Source: Sphingobacteriales bacterium (lineage in GTDB: Bacteria > Bacteroidota > Bacteroidia > Chitinophagales > UBA2359). Taken from it: DNA of 64,000 nt. Under the pieces are notes generated by a model. The model did no database searches. It was not told where the DNA came from and saw only the letters and a list, made by a program, of their open reading frames with translations. The first letter of the stretch is position 1, and each line of letters begins with the position of its first letter. Shown one piece after another: positions 39,058-49,956 of the stretch. Location of the stretch: positions 62,001 through 126,000 of the forward strand of contig JADJTE010000011.1 in the NCBI GenBank assembly GCA_016711295.1, in the 5' to 3' direction. The translations under genes and the position numbers were made by a program.

Positions 39058-41123
39058 TTATTTATTTTGTTTTTTTAAACTGCTTGTAGTGAAAGTTTCT
39101 GCGGTACTAAGGGGTATCTTGCTAACTGATTTATGAACCTTTCTCGCTGTGGGGTTTTCAAAATCATACGTCAACGTCAAATCAATAAATTGGTCTTCTT
39201 TGATTAGTCTATCGAACTTTGTTTTTAATTTTTTATATTCAGTATCATTTATATCAATGCTGCCTCTTGGTATTGTATAATGCCTTAAAAAAGGCACGCA
39301 CATTTTGGTTTAGATTATATTTATTTATTTCTTCGTCTGTGAATATATTATTCTCAATTATTTTGTGCGCCAATTCTTTGTCTTCTACCGATAGGCTTCG
39401 GTATTCTTTTTCCCAAATTTTTGTATAACCTAAATTATACCTGAAAAGGTGTCTATAAACTATATATGTTTCGGGCATATAGAGTATCTCATAAAATTCA
39501 TCCAAATCCTTACCAAAGGCTTCTTCAAAAAAGGATGACTTTTCGTTTTTATGTGCAGGAGCTACGATTCCCTTTGTAACATTCAAAACTGATTGTATTG
39601 CTCGGACGACTTTTTTATTCCAATGCTTCCCTGTAAAATCTCGGTGCTTGGCTTCCTCTCCGAAAAGCGGGATATACTTCATCGGAAACGAAAAAATGGA
39701 GATATCTAATTCTTTACACAAATCAATATTTATCCGTAGCCTTTCATACAAATCTTCGGGCTTATCTTGAAAGTTATAAAGGAGATAGTTAGATAATTCT
39801 TTAATCCCATACTTGGCTGCTAATTTAACGGCAGCGACATACTGTTTTTTCAACCCGATGTAATCAAATGCAATTCGTAATGGGCGAATGGGTATCTCGC
39901 TCATTTTTTGCATAATTTCATCCGTAACATAACGGCAGTCAGTACCCTGATTAAAGTCAACATACCTTAAACGAGGTGCTTTGGGTCTATATTTTTCATA
40001 TATTTCTTCAATGATTGGATAGGCATTTAATAGATTTTCTATTGTTGTCGTTTCAAATACCAACAAATCATATTCAGCAAGCGTATTGTAGTATTTTTGG
40101 GCAACTTTACCGCGAAGTCTTGGTATTAGGGCATGGATTAGCCTAAATGCCATTCGCATAAAACCATAGTCATTGTAACGGCTTACCAAATTGTCAATTG
40201 CGATTTTCAATTGATTAGGTTCTACGTAGGTTGCACCTTTGTAGAAACCCATTGCTTTAATTTCATCGATAATTTCAATAAATTTGGGTGATGCGAGGAC
40301 ATTATTATCCATTAAAAGCAGGTTTTGCTGTTCGCCAAACCTGTTTTTAATGTCCATAAATTTATCAATCGTTTCAATTTTAGGCTTGTATGTAGGTTCA
40401 AGAATAGGAACTGAACAAAAAAGCACACTTGCGGGTACAGCCTTTTGTCATAAAGGTAAAGTACGCGCTCTTTGTTGGGTAATCGTAATCAATCTCATTT
40501 AAAATAGAATAGTCCAATGGTAGGTTGTCAATAATTATGTCCTTTGCAATTGGATTATCGGGGTCTAATATTCCTGCCTTATCTAAAATTCCTTGAAATG
40601 GTGTAATGCCTGTTGCTTCTTCAACCTCTTTATGCAATAGTGAAGCAAGTACTCCACCAATAAAAAGTTGGTCGGGTTGCTTGACCAATTTTTTGCAAAA
40701 CTGTATTGTCTCTATTGTTATTTTCCAATAAAAGGTAAATAGCGTTGTTACATATATTCTATCAAACTTTGGCGATTTGACGTACAATTTTTTCTTGAAA
40801 ATGTCTGCGTAGTTATAAAGTTTACCGAGTACAAGAATCTCTGCCTTGCTGGTCTCTAAATTCAAATCATTTAGAAGTTGGCTATTTTTTGTTTTGATAA
40901 ATTTCTTGATAGTTGCTTGTTTGACATTCCAGTTTACAGAGGGGTCAATAAAAATCAAATCTTGCAGACAGTCTTGCCAAAGTTCGTCAATCACCAAATC
41001 CTTTAAATCGCCTTTGAAAAACGCACCTTGTCGCCAAGCATACGGTGGTATGGCTATCTTCATCAATCCGATTGGCGGATATTTGTTGGCGTAGTTGGGT
41101 TCGATTAGGAGTATGTTTTTCAT
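39058..41123 (-). CDS. B12-binding-type radical SAM protein of the NurA-HerA operon, two frameshifts
   Basis: About 685 residues once joined. The N-terminal 200 residues (MKNILLIEPNYANKYPPIG...FDRIYVTTLFTFYW...LFIGGVLASLL) match the cobalamin-binding-like domain of B12-dependent radical SAM proteins. Then comes CTRKCAFC, a canonical CxxxCxxC cluster motif, and a TIM-barrel-like stretch (NLLLMDNNVLASPKFIEII). The A run at 40417-40422 breaks the cluster motif and the A run at 39287-39292 breaks the C-terminus (VRAFLRHYTIPRGSID resumes); both are single-base homopolymer indels. It is the last gene of the operon, and its start overlaps the stop of the ATPase gene by 4 bases. The substrate is unknown; DNA or a protein partner is possible. 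Confidence 0.75.
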
Positions 41124-42682
41124 TTAAATTCGTCTTCGATTTTTTGGATGACTAATTCTGCCCTCTCATTGTCCAATGTGCGCTTGATGATGTCGAACAC
41201 CTTCGAAAACAACTTGCGCTGCTCTTTGGAGAGTTTGCTCAATTTGTCAGTCCTGTAAACTGGCTTATCATCTATTTCTGGCAAGTCTCCTTGAACAAGT
41301 TGCTCTGATTTTACAACTCTGTCAAGGACTTTATACAGCGAGCCGTCTATTTCTTGCTCTGCTTGCTGTTTTAATTTTTGAATAGTTTTTTGACCTTTTT
41401 CGGCTTTTTCCTTTTTGTTGTTCAGTTCAAATATCATTTTTTGCTGTTCCTCCTTATTAACAAAACCCTGTTTCTGTTTTTCCTCATACTTCTTTTGTTC
41501 CTCTGCAAAGTTGTTAATATCTCTTTGTGCGCTAAGTCCGTCTGAAGTTTGGTTCGCTAATTTTTTAATCTTCAGACAAGTTGACTTTAACTTGTCTTTC
41601 AGTTCTGAATAGGTCGTGCTATCAACGAAATCATCTCTTCGCCCGTTGGGAATAAGTTGATTGTGCAAAGCATAGATTTCGCCAACAACATAAAAATTAA
41701 ACCTCGTGTCGGTCGGATTTGAACCAAAAAGGCTTTCCAAGCGGTTTTCATCGCCTATTTGAATGTTATCTTTTCTAACTCTAAGACCTCGTGCTTTATT
41801 CGACTTGTCCAATTGCCTTCCTTGAATATCTGAAACACTATGCCAACCCCAAAATAACAATTGTCCGTTCTTGTCGTATGATTTAAAAAAAGTCAAATCC
41901 AAAATGTCGCCGCTTTTTTCGCGAAACGGATGTGTGTTTTTGCTTCGGTAAAGTGTAGTTGTGTAGCCTTTATAAATCTGCTCCGTGCCGAGAAAAACTT
42001 TGTATTCATCTATTTTGATGTTTTCTTTTTTCAACTCTTCGTAAATCTTGCTCTTGTAATAAAACCCACTATCAAAAGGAACTGGCGCAACCATTCGCAA
42101 ATAATCCATTATTCCGTCCTCGTCTAAAAGTTCACTATTGGTAACGCCTGTCATTATCACTTTGAAATAATGTTTTTCTGTTGCTTCGGGTTCTTCATGA
42201 AAACTTGTAACTGTCATAATCACTTTTTCGGCTTCCTCCTTCTTGGTACGGTCGTTGACAATCTCTTTGAGGCGTTTAGCGTCCCAAGTCATAATTGACT
42301 TTACATTTTCACCTCCAAACGTTGTCTCAAAAACAAGCCTTTCGCAATAACCAAGTCCTCCCAATCGCCCAATGCCTCGAAACCCTTTTTCTTTCCCAAT
42401 TTCCTTTTCTGATTGTGCCACATTCTGCAACATCGGCACTACTTGGCTATTTGAAATGCCTGTTCCATTATCTTCAATGACAATAGATTTCCTGTCCTTA
42501 CTTATTTGGATATGGATAGCCGCCTCTTGTGAGGTGATTTGTCCATTTGAAATTGCTTTGTCCAAAGCGTCAGCTGAGTTTTGTATGTACTCACGATAAA
42601 CGCACCGTGGGTCGTCATACATGCCAACGGTTAGGTTTTCGATTACAAACTTGCCAACAATTGGTGTTGCTGGTTTATCCAT
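41120..42682 (-). CDS. Hsp90/MORC-like GHKL ATPase
   Basis: The 520-residue protein has an N-terminal GHKL ATP-binding fold: N-box YREYIQNSADALDKA (E31, N35, D38), G1 box IEDNGTGIS (D71), and G2 box GFRGIGRLGGLG (100-111). A transducer-like middle region includes RGLRVRKDNIQIG and ALHNQLIPNGRRDDF. A lysine/glutamate-rich coiled coil spans about residues 375-450. It resembles the Hsp90-like and MORC-type ATPases found in bacterial restriction-like operons. Dimerising and clamping DNA on ATP binding is the known behaviour of the superfamily; a DNA-clamp role here is inferred. It overlaps herA by 8 bases and the radical SAM gene by 4. Confidence 0.85.
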   Translation of the reverse strand: MDKPATPIVGKFVIENLTVGMYDDPRCVYREYIQNSADALDKAISNGQITSQEAAIHIQISKDRKSIVIEDNGTGISNSQVVPMLQNVAQSEKEIGKEKGFRGIGRLGGLGYCERLVFETTFGGENVKSIMTWDAKRLKEIVNDRTKKEEAEKVIMTVTSFHEEPEATEKHYFKVIMTGVTNSELLDEDGIMDYLRMVAPVPFDSGFYYKSKIYEELKKENIKIDEYKVFLGTEQIYKGYTTTLYRSKNTHPFREKSGDILDLTFFKSYDKNGQLLFWGWHSVSDIQGRQLDKSNKARGLRVRKDNIQIGDENRLESLFGSNPTDTRFNFYVVGEIYALHNQLIPNGRRDDFVDSTTYSELKDKLKSTCLKIKKLANQTSDGLSAQRDINNFAEEQKKYEEKQKQGFVNKEEQQKMIFELNNKKEKAEKGQKTIQKLKQQAEQEIDGSLYKVLDRVVKSEQLVQGDLPEIDDKPVYRTDKLSKLSKEQRKLFSKVFDIIKRTLDNERAELVIQKIEDEFK

Positions 42683-44354
42683 TTTTAAATTGACGGTAAA
42701 TGGGTTTGGGAAATTTGATGCTCAATAAAGAACGGAAAACAGGATTTTGTAAAATATATTCTCCTTGTTCCAACCTTGTCATCATTGATTTATAGACGGG
42801 TGGAACATACTGGTAATCACTTTTTGATACTTCAATTGCATTGGAGCGACCGTAGGCGTGTGTAGCGCAGTTGCCTTTTACCCTGTCGTGAATATCGCTT
42901 TTGAACTGTTCGGCTGAAAAAAGAATGATGCCCAAAGACCGTCCACGCTCGGTTACTTCTAAAACCCGCCTCAAAATGGGCGAGTTTTTGGGGATGTCCT
43001 TTGAAGCGTACTTGTTCAATTCATCTATGAAAATGATAATTTTCGAGGGGATTTCAAATTCTTCTCTGCCTTCAATTTGTCCTAACTTCAAATCGTAAAT
43101 GGCACTTACAACATCCCCGAAAACAAAGCCTTGCATTTCTTCGCTCAATTTGGCGATGTCAACTACCAAGACATCATTTTTATTGATGTTCTGAATAGCC
43201 TCTTGCAACCTTACCCCGCCTTGTATTGCTTCAATGTTGTCATTAAAAAGGTGGTGGTTCTTTTCATAGACCCTATTGAAATGGCGGCTAAATTTGCGCC
43301 AACTCAAAACGGTAATTTCTTTGTCCTTTCCAGTATTGCCGCTTTGTTTGTACTCGCTTAACTTAGTTTTGAAGTCTGCCCATTGAGTAACCGCACTAAA
43401 TTCGCTATTTTCAGAGGCAATTTGAGCCACTATGCTTGACATTGTTTCGTTCGTGTCGTCAACATTAGCAAACAGCATTTCGATTTTCTCCCTATCGCTT
43501 TCATATGTGTATGCGTATTGGTGCGCCTTGCCTGCGTCCCGTTGGCTTTCAAAATCCCGTCCGTAGGTAACGCTTTCGGGGTTTTTAGCATAGGGATAGA
43601 AGTATTTGACATTTTCAAATGGGGTTGGCGGTATCCTCAATTTCTGCAAATAAATTTCTCTATTTGTTTCGTCTAATTCATCATTTTCTTCATCAAGCCC
43701 CAACAAATCCCTGCCTTTTACATTAAGAACCACGAATGCCACGCTATCGTTATTGTTTAGCCCCTCTGTATTTCTGATGTATTTGTCCTGTATGGCTTTC
43801 ATCAGAAACATGGCATAAGAAGTTTTGGAAGCCAAGCCCGAAATACCTGAAATATTTAGATGCGCTCCTTCGGGACCAATCAAGAAGTGTGAATTGAAAT
43901 GCACGGGAATGGTAATTGGGTTTTCCTCATACATTTCAATATAGCCGCATGGAATAGGGTGTTTGACACCAGAAAGCCCCAATGCCTGTTTAATGTCGTC
44001 CTCATCTGCAAGTGAAACAGGCTGACCGTCTAGAACGGGCGTGTAAATGCTACCCGTATTGCCAACAACCCTCGCTTTTACATAATTCATCCCTATTCGG
44101 TCGGTGTTGGTAGTTGCTTCAACATCGCCAAAATCGCTTGAAATGAACCCTGCCAACGAACTTGCACTATCGGTTATGTGGGAAATTTCTTCGACCACAC
44201 CAAACGTAGTTGAGTGTTTGATGTGCTTTACTTTTACCACGTCAAAAGGTTTGATAATCAAGTTTTTTTGTGTCCAAAAATAAAACTCATCCACCGTTGA
44301 AGGCGCACGTTCAGTTGCAACTACTTTTCCTATTTGCTGTATCATATTATTCAA
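42675..44354 (-). CDS. HerA-like DNA-translocating ATPase
   Basis: This protein of about 556 residues opens with a HAS-barrel-like beta domain (IGKVVATERAPSTVDEF, VVKVKHIKHSTTFGVVEE). The FtsK-HerA ATPase core follows, with Walker A GISGLASKTS (about residues 170-180), Walker B KIIIFIDELNKYAS (about 440) and a sensor region GIILFSAEQF. HerA forms hexamers that translocate DNA and usually works with the nuclease NurA, whose gene precedes it here. Translation may start at TTG 44354, overlapping nurA by 4 bases, or at ATG 44345. The frame is intact. Confidence 0.88.
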   Translation of the reverse strand: MNNMIQQIGKVVATERAPSTVDEFYFWTQKNLIIKPFDVVKVKHIKHSTTFGVVEEISHITDSASSLAGFISSDFGDVEATTNTDRIGMNYVKARVVGNTGSIYTPVLDGQPVSLADEDDIKQALGLSGVKHPIPCGYIEMYEENPITIPVHFNSHFLIGPEGAHLNISGISGLASKTSYAMFLMKAIQDKYIRNTEGLNNNDSVAFVVLNVKGRDLLGLDEENDELDETNREIYLQKLRIPPTPFENVKYFYPYAKNPESVTYGRDFESQRDAGKAHQYAYTYESDREKIEMLFANVDDTNETMSSIVAQIASENSEFSAVTQWADFKTKLSEYKQSGNTGKDKEITVLSWRKFSRHFNRVYEKNHHLFNDNIEAIQGGVRLQEAIQNINKNDVLVVDIAKLSEEMQGFVFGDVVSAIYDLKLGQIEGREEFEIPSKIIIFIDELNKYASKDIPKNSPILRRVLEVTERGRSLGIILFSAEQFKSDIHDRVKGNCATHAYGRSNAIEVSKSDYQYVPPVYKSMMTRLEQGEYILQNPVFRSLLSIKFPKPIYRQFKNG

Positions 44355-45512
44355 AACAGGTTAATAAAATGAAGGTCACTCAAATACTGGCTTTTGAGGT
44401 AACTCTCTGTTAAATAAATTGGGTACAAATGGTTTGCCCAGCGTTGGTCTTTTCCATAGCAAACGGGGTTTCTTTCGTTGATAATGTTGGCTGTTATTCT
44501 ATCAACTTCTCCGCTTTCCAAGCCATTTTCTTCTTCGTGCTTTGTAACCAGTACCTTTTCAATTTTTGCTATTCCTGAAAACGGACTGTCAGTTACTTTG
44601 GCATCCCTAATCCTTACATACCAAACACTAAAAAAGACATTTCCAACCCTGCTTTCTTGAAAAACGGCTGCTGGTGTTCGGTGATACAAAGGCAAATTGG
44701 CGATTGCTGCCGCATTGCTTCTACCTTGCTTGTCTTTTGAAAATTCGGGGTTGAAAGATTTAGAGACACCCACAACCCGCCGATAATTTGCTTTGTATTT
44801 TGCCAACTCTTTGAAGTCGCTTTTGCTGGCGACCGGGTATTGCAAAGAGCCGTCTTTGATTAAGTAACAATCCTCGTGCAGTAAATTCTTTCTGACTAAT
44901 TCATCTACAACTCGCTTTTCGCACTCAATCATTCTATCTTGAATTGTAGCCGTTCCCAAGTTCATATATTCCTCTTTGTCTTTGTCTGCTTTTTTTGCTT
45001 CATATTTTAAGATAGTGGAAAGTTGTAAGCCTAATCTTTGAAGCCGCTCAGAAGTATTTATATCCTCGACGAGTTTCCCCAAGCGAGGTCGTGGTGCTGC
45101 CCCAAGTCGGCTGCACTCGGAACTGAAAGCACCAAATGTTTCTCAAAATGGCTTTCCCAAAAACGTCAGGAGACTTTCTTTGACAACAAGCAACACCAAT
45201 TTGGCCACCTACAATCGGAAAAATCCGTTTCCTGATACTCGATGTCATCAACCTTGTAAATCCTTCGTGAACCGTCTAAAAAGTAAGAAAAATGGGTTTC
45301 TCTTGTTTTTGAAGCGATTTAGCAAGGCTTTCAAGCGACGAGGTTGCTTTTTTGGGTGCGGTCTCGCCGTATCTATCGTTCCGAATGGTAAAAGTCTGGT
45401 TGTCGTCATAGGTGAGAGAGGGCAAGGGAACCTCCTTGTCGAAGCAAAACCTATGAGATTTGTAGGCTTTCCCATGCGTTTCTTTCGCTATGTATTCGAT
45501 AATACTTTTCAT
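44351..45512 (-). CDS. NurA-like nuclease, several frameshifts
   Basis: First gene of the operon. The joined protein is about 385 residues. The N-terminal part (MKSIIEYIAKETHGKAYKS) leads to YFLDGSRRIYKVDDIEY, the NurA active-site DGS motif. Then follow IFPIVGGQIGVACCQRKSPD, VLSVPSAADLGQHHDLAWG, LIKDGSLQYPV, VVGVSKSFNPEF and RWANHLYPIYLTESYLKS. The last pieces match the conserved C-terminal half of NurA (PF09376-like). The frame changes at least three times between 45050 and 45300, so the middle is poorly determined. NurA is a 5'-3' exonuclease/endonuclease that works with HerA. A -7-like TATATTTA lies just upstream of the start. Confidence 0.75.
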
Positions 45513-45967
45513 AAAATACCAAATCGTAAATATAAGATTTAAATTAAAATAGTAACTGCATTTTACTCCGCCACCACCTAAATAGAGCGTACTGAAAAAA
45601 CAGATTAATTGCTATAATTTCTTGTAAATCAATAGTCTATAACAAGAAATGCATGATTTTTGAACGCAAAACTGCATGATTTTGAACAGAACTACCCGAA
45701 AAACCGTGCAGTTTTTTTAAAAATTCTCTGCGATTCATTTTGAGCAAAAGTGCTAAGTAACGATAAAATAATAACTTAGCGATTGATTGTTCCCAAAACA
45801 CGCTGTTTGCTTGGTTCGCTGCTTCTCCTTCGCCAAGTTAATTTTTAAACATTACTAATTTGTAAATTTTACATTTTTTCAATGTGCATAAAAAAATGAT
45901 TTACAGCAATTTACGCAGACGTAAAAACGGAAAAAATTAATTTTTAAAAACACTTTTTCAGCACACT
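45513..45967. other. AT-rich intergenic region upstream of the NurA operon
   Basis: 455 bases, strongly AT-rich. It includes a repeated ATGCATGATTTT/CTGCATGATTTTGAAC motif near 45649 and 45672. It should contain the operon promoter (TATATTTA just before nurA). No gene recognised. Confidence 0.45.
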
Positions 45968-47397
45968 CTACTTATACGACACCCTTGGGTCGGCTACGGC
46001 ATAGAGAAAATCGGCTATGAGGTTGCCTATCATGGTCAGTATAGCGGCAAACATAAGGATAGTGAATACGACCGGCCAATCGCGAGCAATGATAGACGAA
46101 TAAGCCAAAAAACCCATGCCCGGAATGCTATAGATGACTTCAATAACCGTAGAACCTGCGATAGCAGCCGGAAAAATAGATGCGAATAGTGTAATTATCG
46201 GGAATAGCGAGTTGCGGAAAGCGTGTTTCCAAACAATCTGATTTTCGGGCAAACCCTTAGCATGAGCGGTGCGGATATAATCCTGCTTGATGACATTGAG
46301 CATTCCGCCGCGCATCTGCCGCGATATAAAAGCCAAAGAACCGTAAGTAATGCACAAAACAGGCAATATGAGATGGTAGGCAATATCAGCCCAACGTTTG
46401 GCGGCGGGGGCATCTTTGGGAAGGTCGGTCAAGCCGCCGGGCGGAAATAAGTCGAGCCACAAACCATATTCGGGCGTAGTAAAAAACACGATGAACAAGG
46501 TGCCTATCCAAAACGAGGGTAGCGAATAGAGCAAAAACAGGGCGGTAGTGGTGATGCGGTCAAAACGGCTATCTTTGCGTACTGCCGTCCATACGCCCAG
46601 CGGTATGGAGAGCAGATAGGCGAGGACAATAGAAATAAAATTGATGAGGAGCGTCCAGCGCAGCGCGTCCCAGATTTTATGCGATACGGGGCGGCTGTCT
46701 AAGTACGACTGCCCGAAGTCGCCCACCAAAAATCGGCTAATCCAGCGGTGATATTGGTTGTCGAAGCCATACCATTGGAGGGCGGGTATGAGCAAGCGGT
46801 TGGGGGCAGCGTTGGCTTTGATAGCGCACCATATTGGTCGTTGAGTTGCTGAATGCCGCCGCCTATATGGGTTTGCAATAGGCTATCGCCTTTTACTTGT
46901 TCCGTTATCTGTCCGAGCAAACTGCTTATTTTGGGGGTCTGGTAGTTTTGGTATAGGTCTTTGAGGGCAATGCGTATTTTTCGTTTTGCCAGAGTTGCTG
47001 CGCTGTCTTCGGGGGCAGCATATAGGTCTGCCTCAAATTTTTTAATTTGAAGATAATAATTGCTCACGGCTTGCCAATTGCCGTATTGCGCTGTCAGGCT
47101 TGACAAGGCTTCGCGCTCCGATTTTTTGACGATGCGGTGCAGCGTATCGGGGTATGCTGCTGAGGTAAAACCGATATAAAATAGCGGCAAATCTAAGCCC
47201 AAGCGTTCGGCGGTTTCCAAATATGTACGCTCGCCTGCTTTGAGGTCTGCCATTTGCCCACTATCGCCGCCTTTGCCCTTGATAAGCAACTCTACGGGGT
47301 CGCCTGGGGCTAATTTGCTCAACGAAAATGCCACTAAAGAAATGACAAAAAGGGTAGGGATAAAAATTAATAGACGACGCAGAATGTATTGAAACAT
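45968..47397 (-). CDS. Dipeptide/oligopeptide ABC transporter permease (DppB/OppB type), one frameshift
   Basis: Starts MFQYILRRLLIFIPTLFVISLVAFSL...KLAPGDPVE, the standard DppB/OppB opening. After an unusually long insert with coiled-coil character come five more helices and the EAA loop DYIRTAHAKGLPENQIVWKHAFRNSL, where the ATPase docks. It ends LIADFLYAVADPRVSYK, typical of the family. One base is missing near 46826; adding it gives AIKANAAPNRLLIPALQWYGFD. Length is about 475 residues. The partner permease, ATPases and binding protein are absent, so it may work with components encoded elsewhere. Confidence 0.82.
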
Positions 47398-48368
47398 GGC
47401 AGACCTCAGTTCCCGTGCCTACACAATTGACCTAAGTGCCAAGGTATGAGGGCAAAGATTGTTTTTTTTATTAAGAAATATATACTATGATTCTAAAAAT
47501 TTTACCGATTTCAGCGGGTTAGCAATTCGTTTAGTTCTTATAAGCAGTTTTTGCGTATTACGGAGATATTCCTATTAGACTTGTGACAGCGGCACTTACT
47601 TGGGCCTAAAATGGTGCTTTTCCGCCTGCTTTTTGTCTATTTTTGGAAACATAACTCCACTATCCCTCTAAAAATAAGCCTCAATCAGCCCAAAAACCGC
47701 TCTTTTCCCACTCCAACCAGACCACGGTCACAAGTCTAATGTTAATTTTGAAAAGATTGTGGATTGCTAAATCGCCGAAAGATAGTAACTTTCATTTAAA
47801 ACTTGCGCCTATTTTTGCTCCTTTTTTTTGAAAATGACGATAGATTTTCTCCCTCGCTACGTTGCACTCAACTCAACTTGATGCGCAAAATTCGCTTGCT
47901 ACGAAAGGTCGAATGGTTTCACTTGAAAGTTTCAATTTTCCCTTGCTACGTTTCGCTCAACTTGATGCGCAGAAATTCACTTGCTACGGAGGGCTAAACT
48001 GTTGCTGGTTTAGTATGGAAAGCTCGCATAATTGCCGCCAACTATTATTTATACGAGCGTTAGACTTTATGAACAGAAGCTGTTTTTTTCAAAAACAGTA
48101 TTGAAAATCAATGAGTTAGAATCACCAAAATCCTTGTGTTCATAATGTCTTATCTATCCGCCCTGAAAGAGGGCTAAAATTAAGTTGAGACAAGGCGCAC
48201 CTTGCTGCTACAAGATGTCATTTTTAAGCAAAAATATCATTAAATCCCGAACCCTGCACCCCAAACGCTATACCCTAAATAATTACAAAAAAACTTTACA
48301 ATTCGATGCATTATACTAAAAAAGATGTAGATTTGTATCACTATTTCACATTTTAATCAATCTACTAC
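47398..48368. other. Gene-free region with degenerate repeats
   Basis: This 971-bp gap has no credible gene. At 47845-47910 and 47935-47996 there is a degenerate direct repeat (CCTCGCTACG...CTCAACTTGATGCGCA...TTGCTACG). At 48250-48286 lies a fragment of family A in reverse orientation (CTATACCCTAAATAATTAC). The promoter of the 48369 gene should lie near the 3' end of the region. Confidence 0.5.
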
Positions 48369-49849
48369 ATGAACAGGTTATTTTATCTTACCTGCCAACT
48401 ATTGGCATTCTGTTGTTTTGGTTTTATGTCATTGCAAGCACAGTCCGACTACACACTCGACCTATTTACGTCGGATACTTGGGCGCATAGCATTACCCCC
48501 GATACTGAGGGCAACCTATGGGCTGCTCAACCTGGCACAGGCAACGATGATGGGCGCATCAGCATCATCACGCCCGACGGTGCCCAGTATCCATTTATGG
48601 TTGGCTTGCCCTCTGCTGTTACGCCTGTTGGCGATGTCGCCGGACCTTGGCGCGTGTTTGTATTACCTGGCGACCAAGTTGCCATTATCATGGGCGAAGG
48701 CAGCAGTGCCTACTCGGCATCAGTATTGTGGGTAAGCACTGCCGGATTTACGCCTGGCGACCCACCCCTGACCATTGCCGACATCGACAACCAAGTATCG
48801 TTTGCAGCACTTGTAACCGGTGCAGGCTTTGAAAACAACAATCCCTACAGTGCGGTTTGGGACAGCAACGGCGACCTATACGTAGTCGATGCGGGAGCCA
48901 ACAGCATTTTGAAGTACGATACCATGTCGGGCGAGCAAAGCATATTTGCTACTTTTCCGGGCATTCCCAACCCCACTCCCGTAGGTGGCCCGTTTATCGA
49001 TCCCGTGCCAACCGACATTCTGCTCGCGCCCGATGGCAGCGGCTTTTGGGTGTCGACCCTCACTGGATTTCCCTTTTTGCCCGGTTTGTCGGGTATATAC
49101 CACATAGATTGGGCAGGCAATATAAGCTTAGTGCATGGCGGCTTGTCGCAAATAACGGACATAGATTTAGATGCAGACGGCAATATTATCGCTACTCAAT
49201 TTGGCTCTTTTGACCTAAATATATTCAATTTCGTGCCTGATAGTGGCAATATTATTGCTATCGAGCCCGACGGCACAGTTCATTACATGCTCGATTCGCT
49301 TACCTCGCCCACGGGCATCGCGCTGTTGGGTAGCGATACGTATATTGCAAGTTTGTTCACGGGCAATGTCTATCGTTTGCAGGAGAGCGGCACATTGCCC
49401 GTCGAGTTGCTGCAATTTAGCGGGCGTGCTACCGACCATGCCAATTTGCTGCAATGGGCAACCGCTTCCGAAACCAACTGCCAATTGTTTGAGCTATCCC
49501 GCTCGACAGACGGAGTGTCGTTTGAGCATTTGGCAAAGATAGCCGCATCGGGCAATAGCAACAGCCCACGTAGCTATACCTATGCCGATGACAAAGCCCA
49601 AAAAGCGGGTACGTATTATTATCGCTTGTCACAAACCGATTTTGACGGCAATACCCGTCATTTATCCACCATCAGCCTTCGACGCGGCGACCATGCCAAC
49701 AGCGTGCAGATTGGGCAATATGGCACAACAGTATGGGTAAGCACCGACCAAGCCCAACCCTATCGGTCGCTTTGATAGATTTGAGCGGGCATACTATCCT
49801 GCGCCAAAATATAACTGCCAGCATTGTTCCTACTACGCTTGCTACTTAA
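48369..49849 (+). CDS. Secreted beta-propeller-like protein with type IX sorting domain, one frameshift
   Basis: A signal peptide (ending FMSLQAQ) is followed by a ScyD/NHL-like propeller region. It has repeated 'DxxGNLW/DLYV' and 'DGSGFWVS' strands (ITPDTEGNLWAAQPG, AVWDSNGDLYVVDAG, DLDADGNIIATQFG). The C-terminal part has LPVELLQFSGRA, LQWATASETN, AGTYYYRLSQTDFDG and, after a one-base break near 49760, SVALIDLSGHTILRQNI. This is the classic arrangement preceding a type IX sorting domain. The corrected stop is 49847-49849, giving about 493 residues. It is a probable substrate of the PorU machinery. Ligand unknown. Confidence 0.8.
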
Positions 49850-49956
49850 AAACGAAACAAAAGCAAAACTGTACCCCACCCGGCGGCGTAGCCGCTGTTT
49901 TCATTTTTATGAGTACCTTTGTGGTTTTTCTACACCAAACAACCTGATTGCGAATA

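Noticed and set aside
39058..45512. Naming the operon as a known HerA defence system (for example SIR2-HerA or DUF4297-HerA)
   Set aside because: No SIR2 or DUF4297 domain is present; the partners are NurA-like, GHKL and radical SAM proteins.
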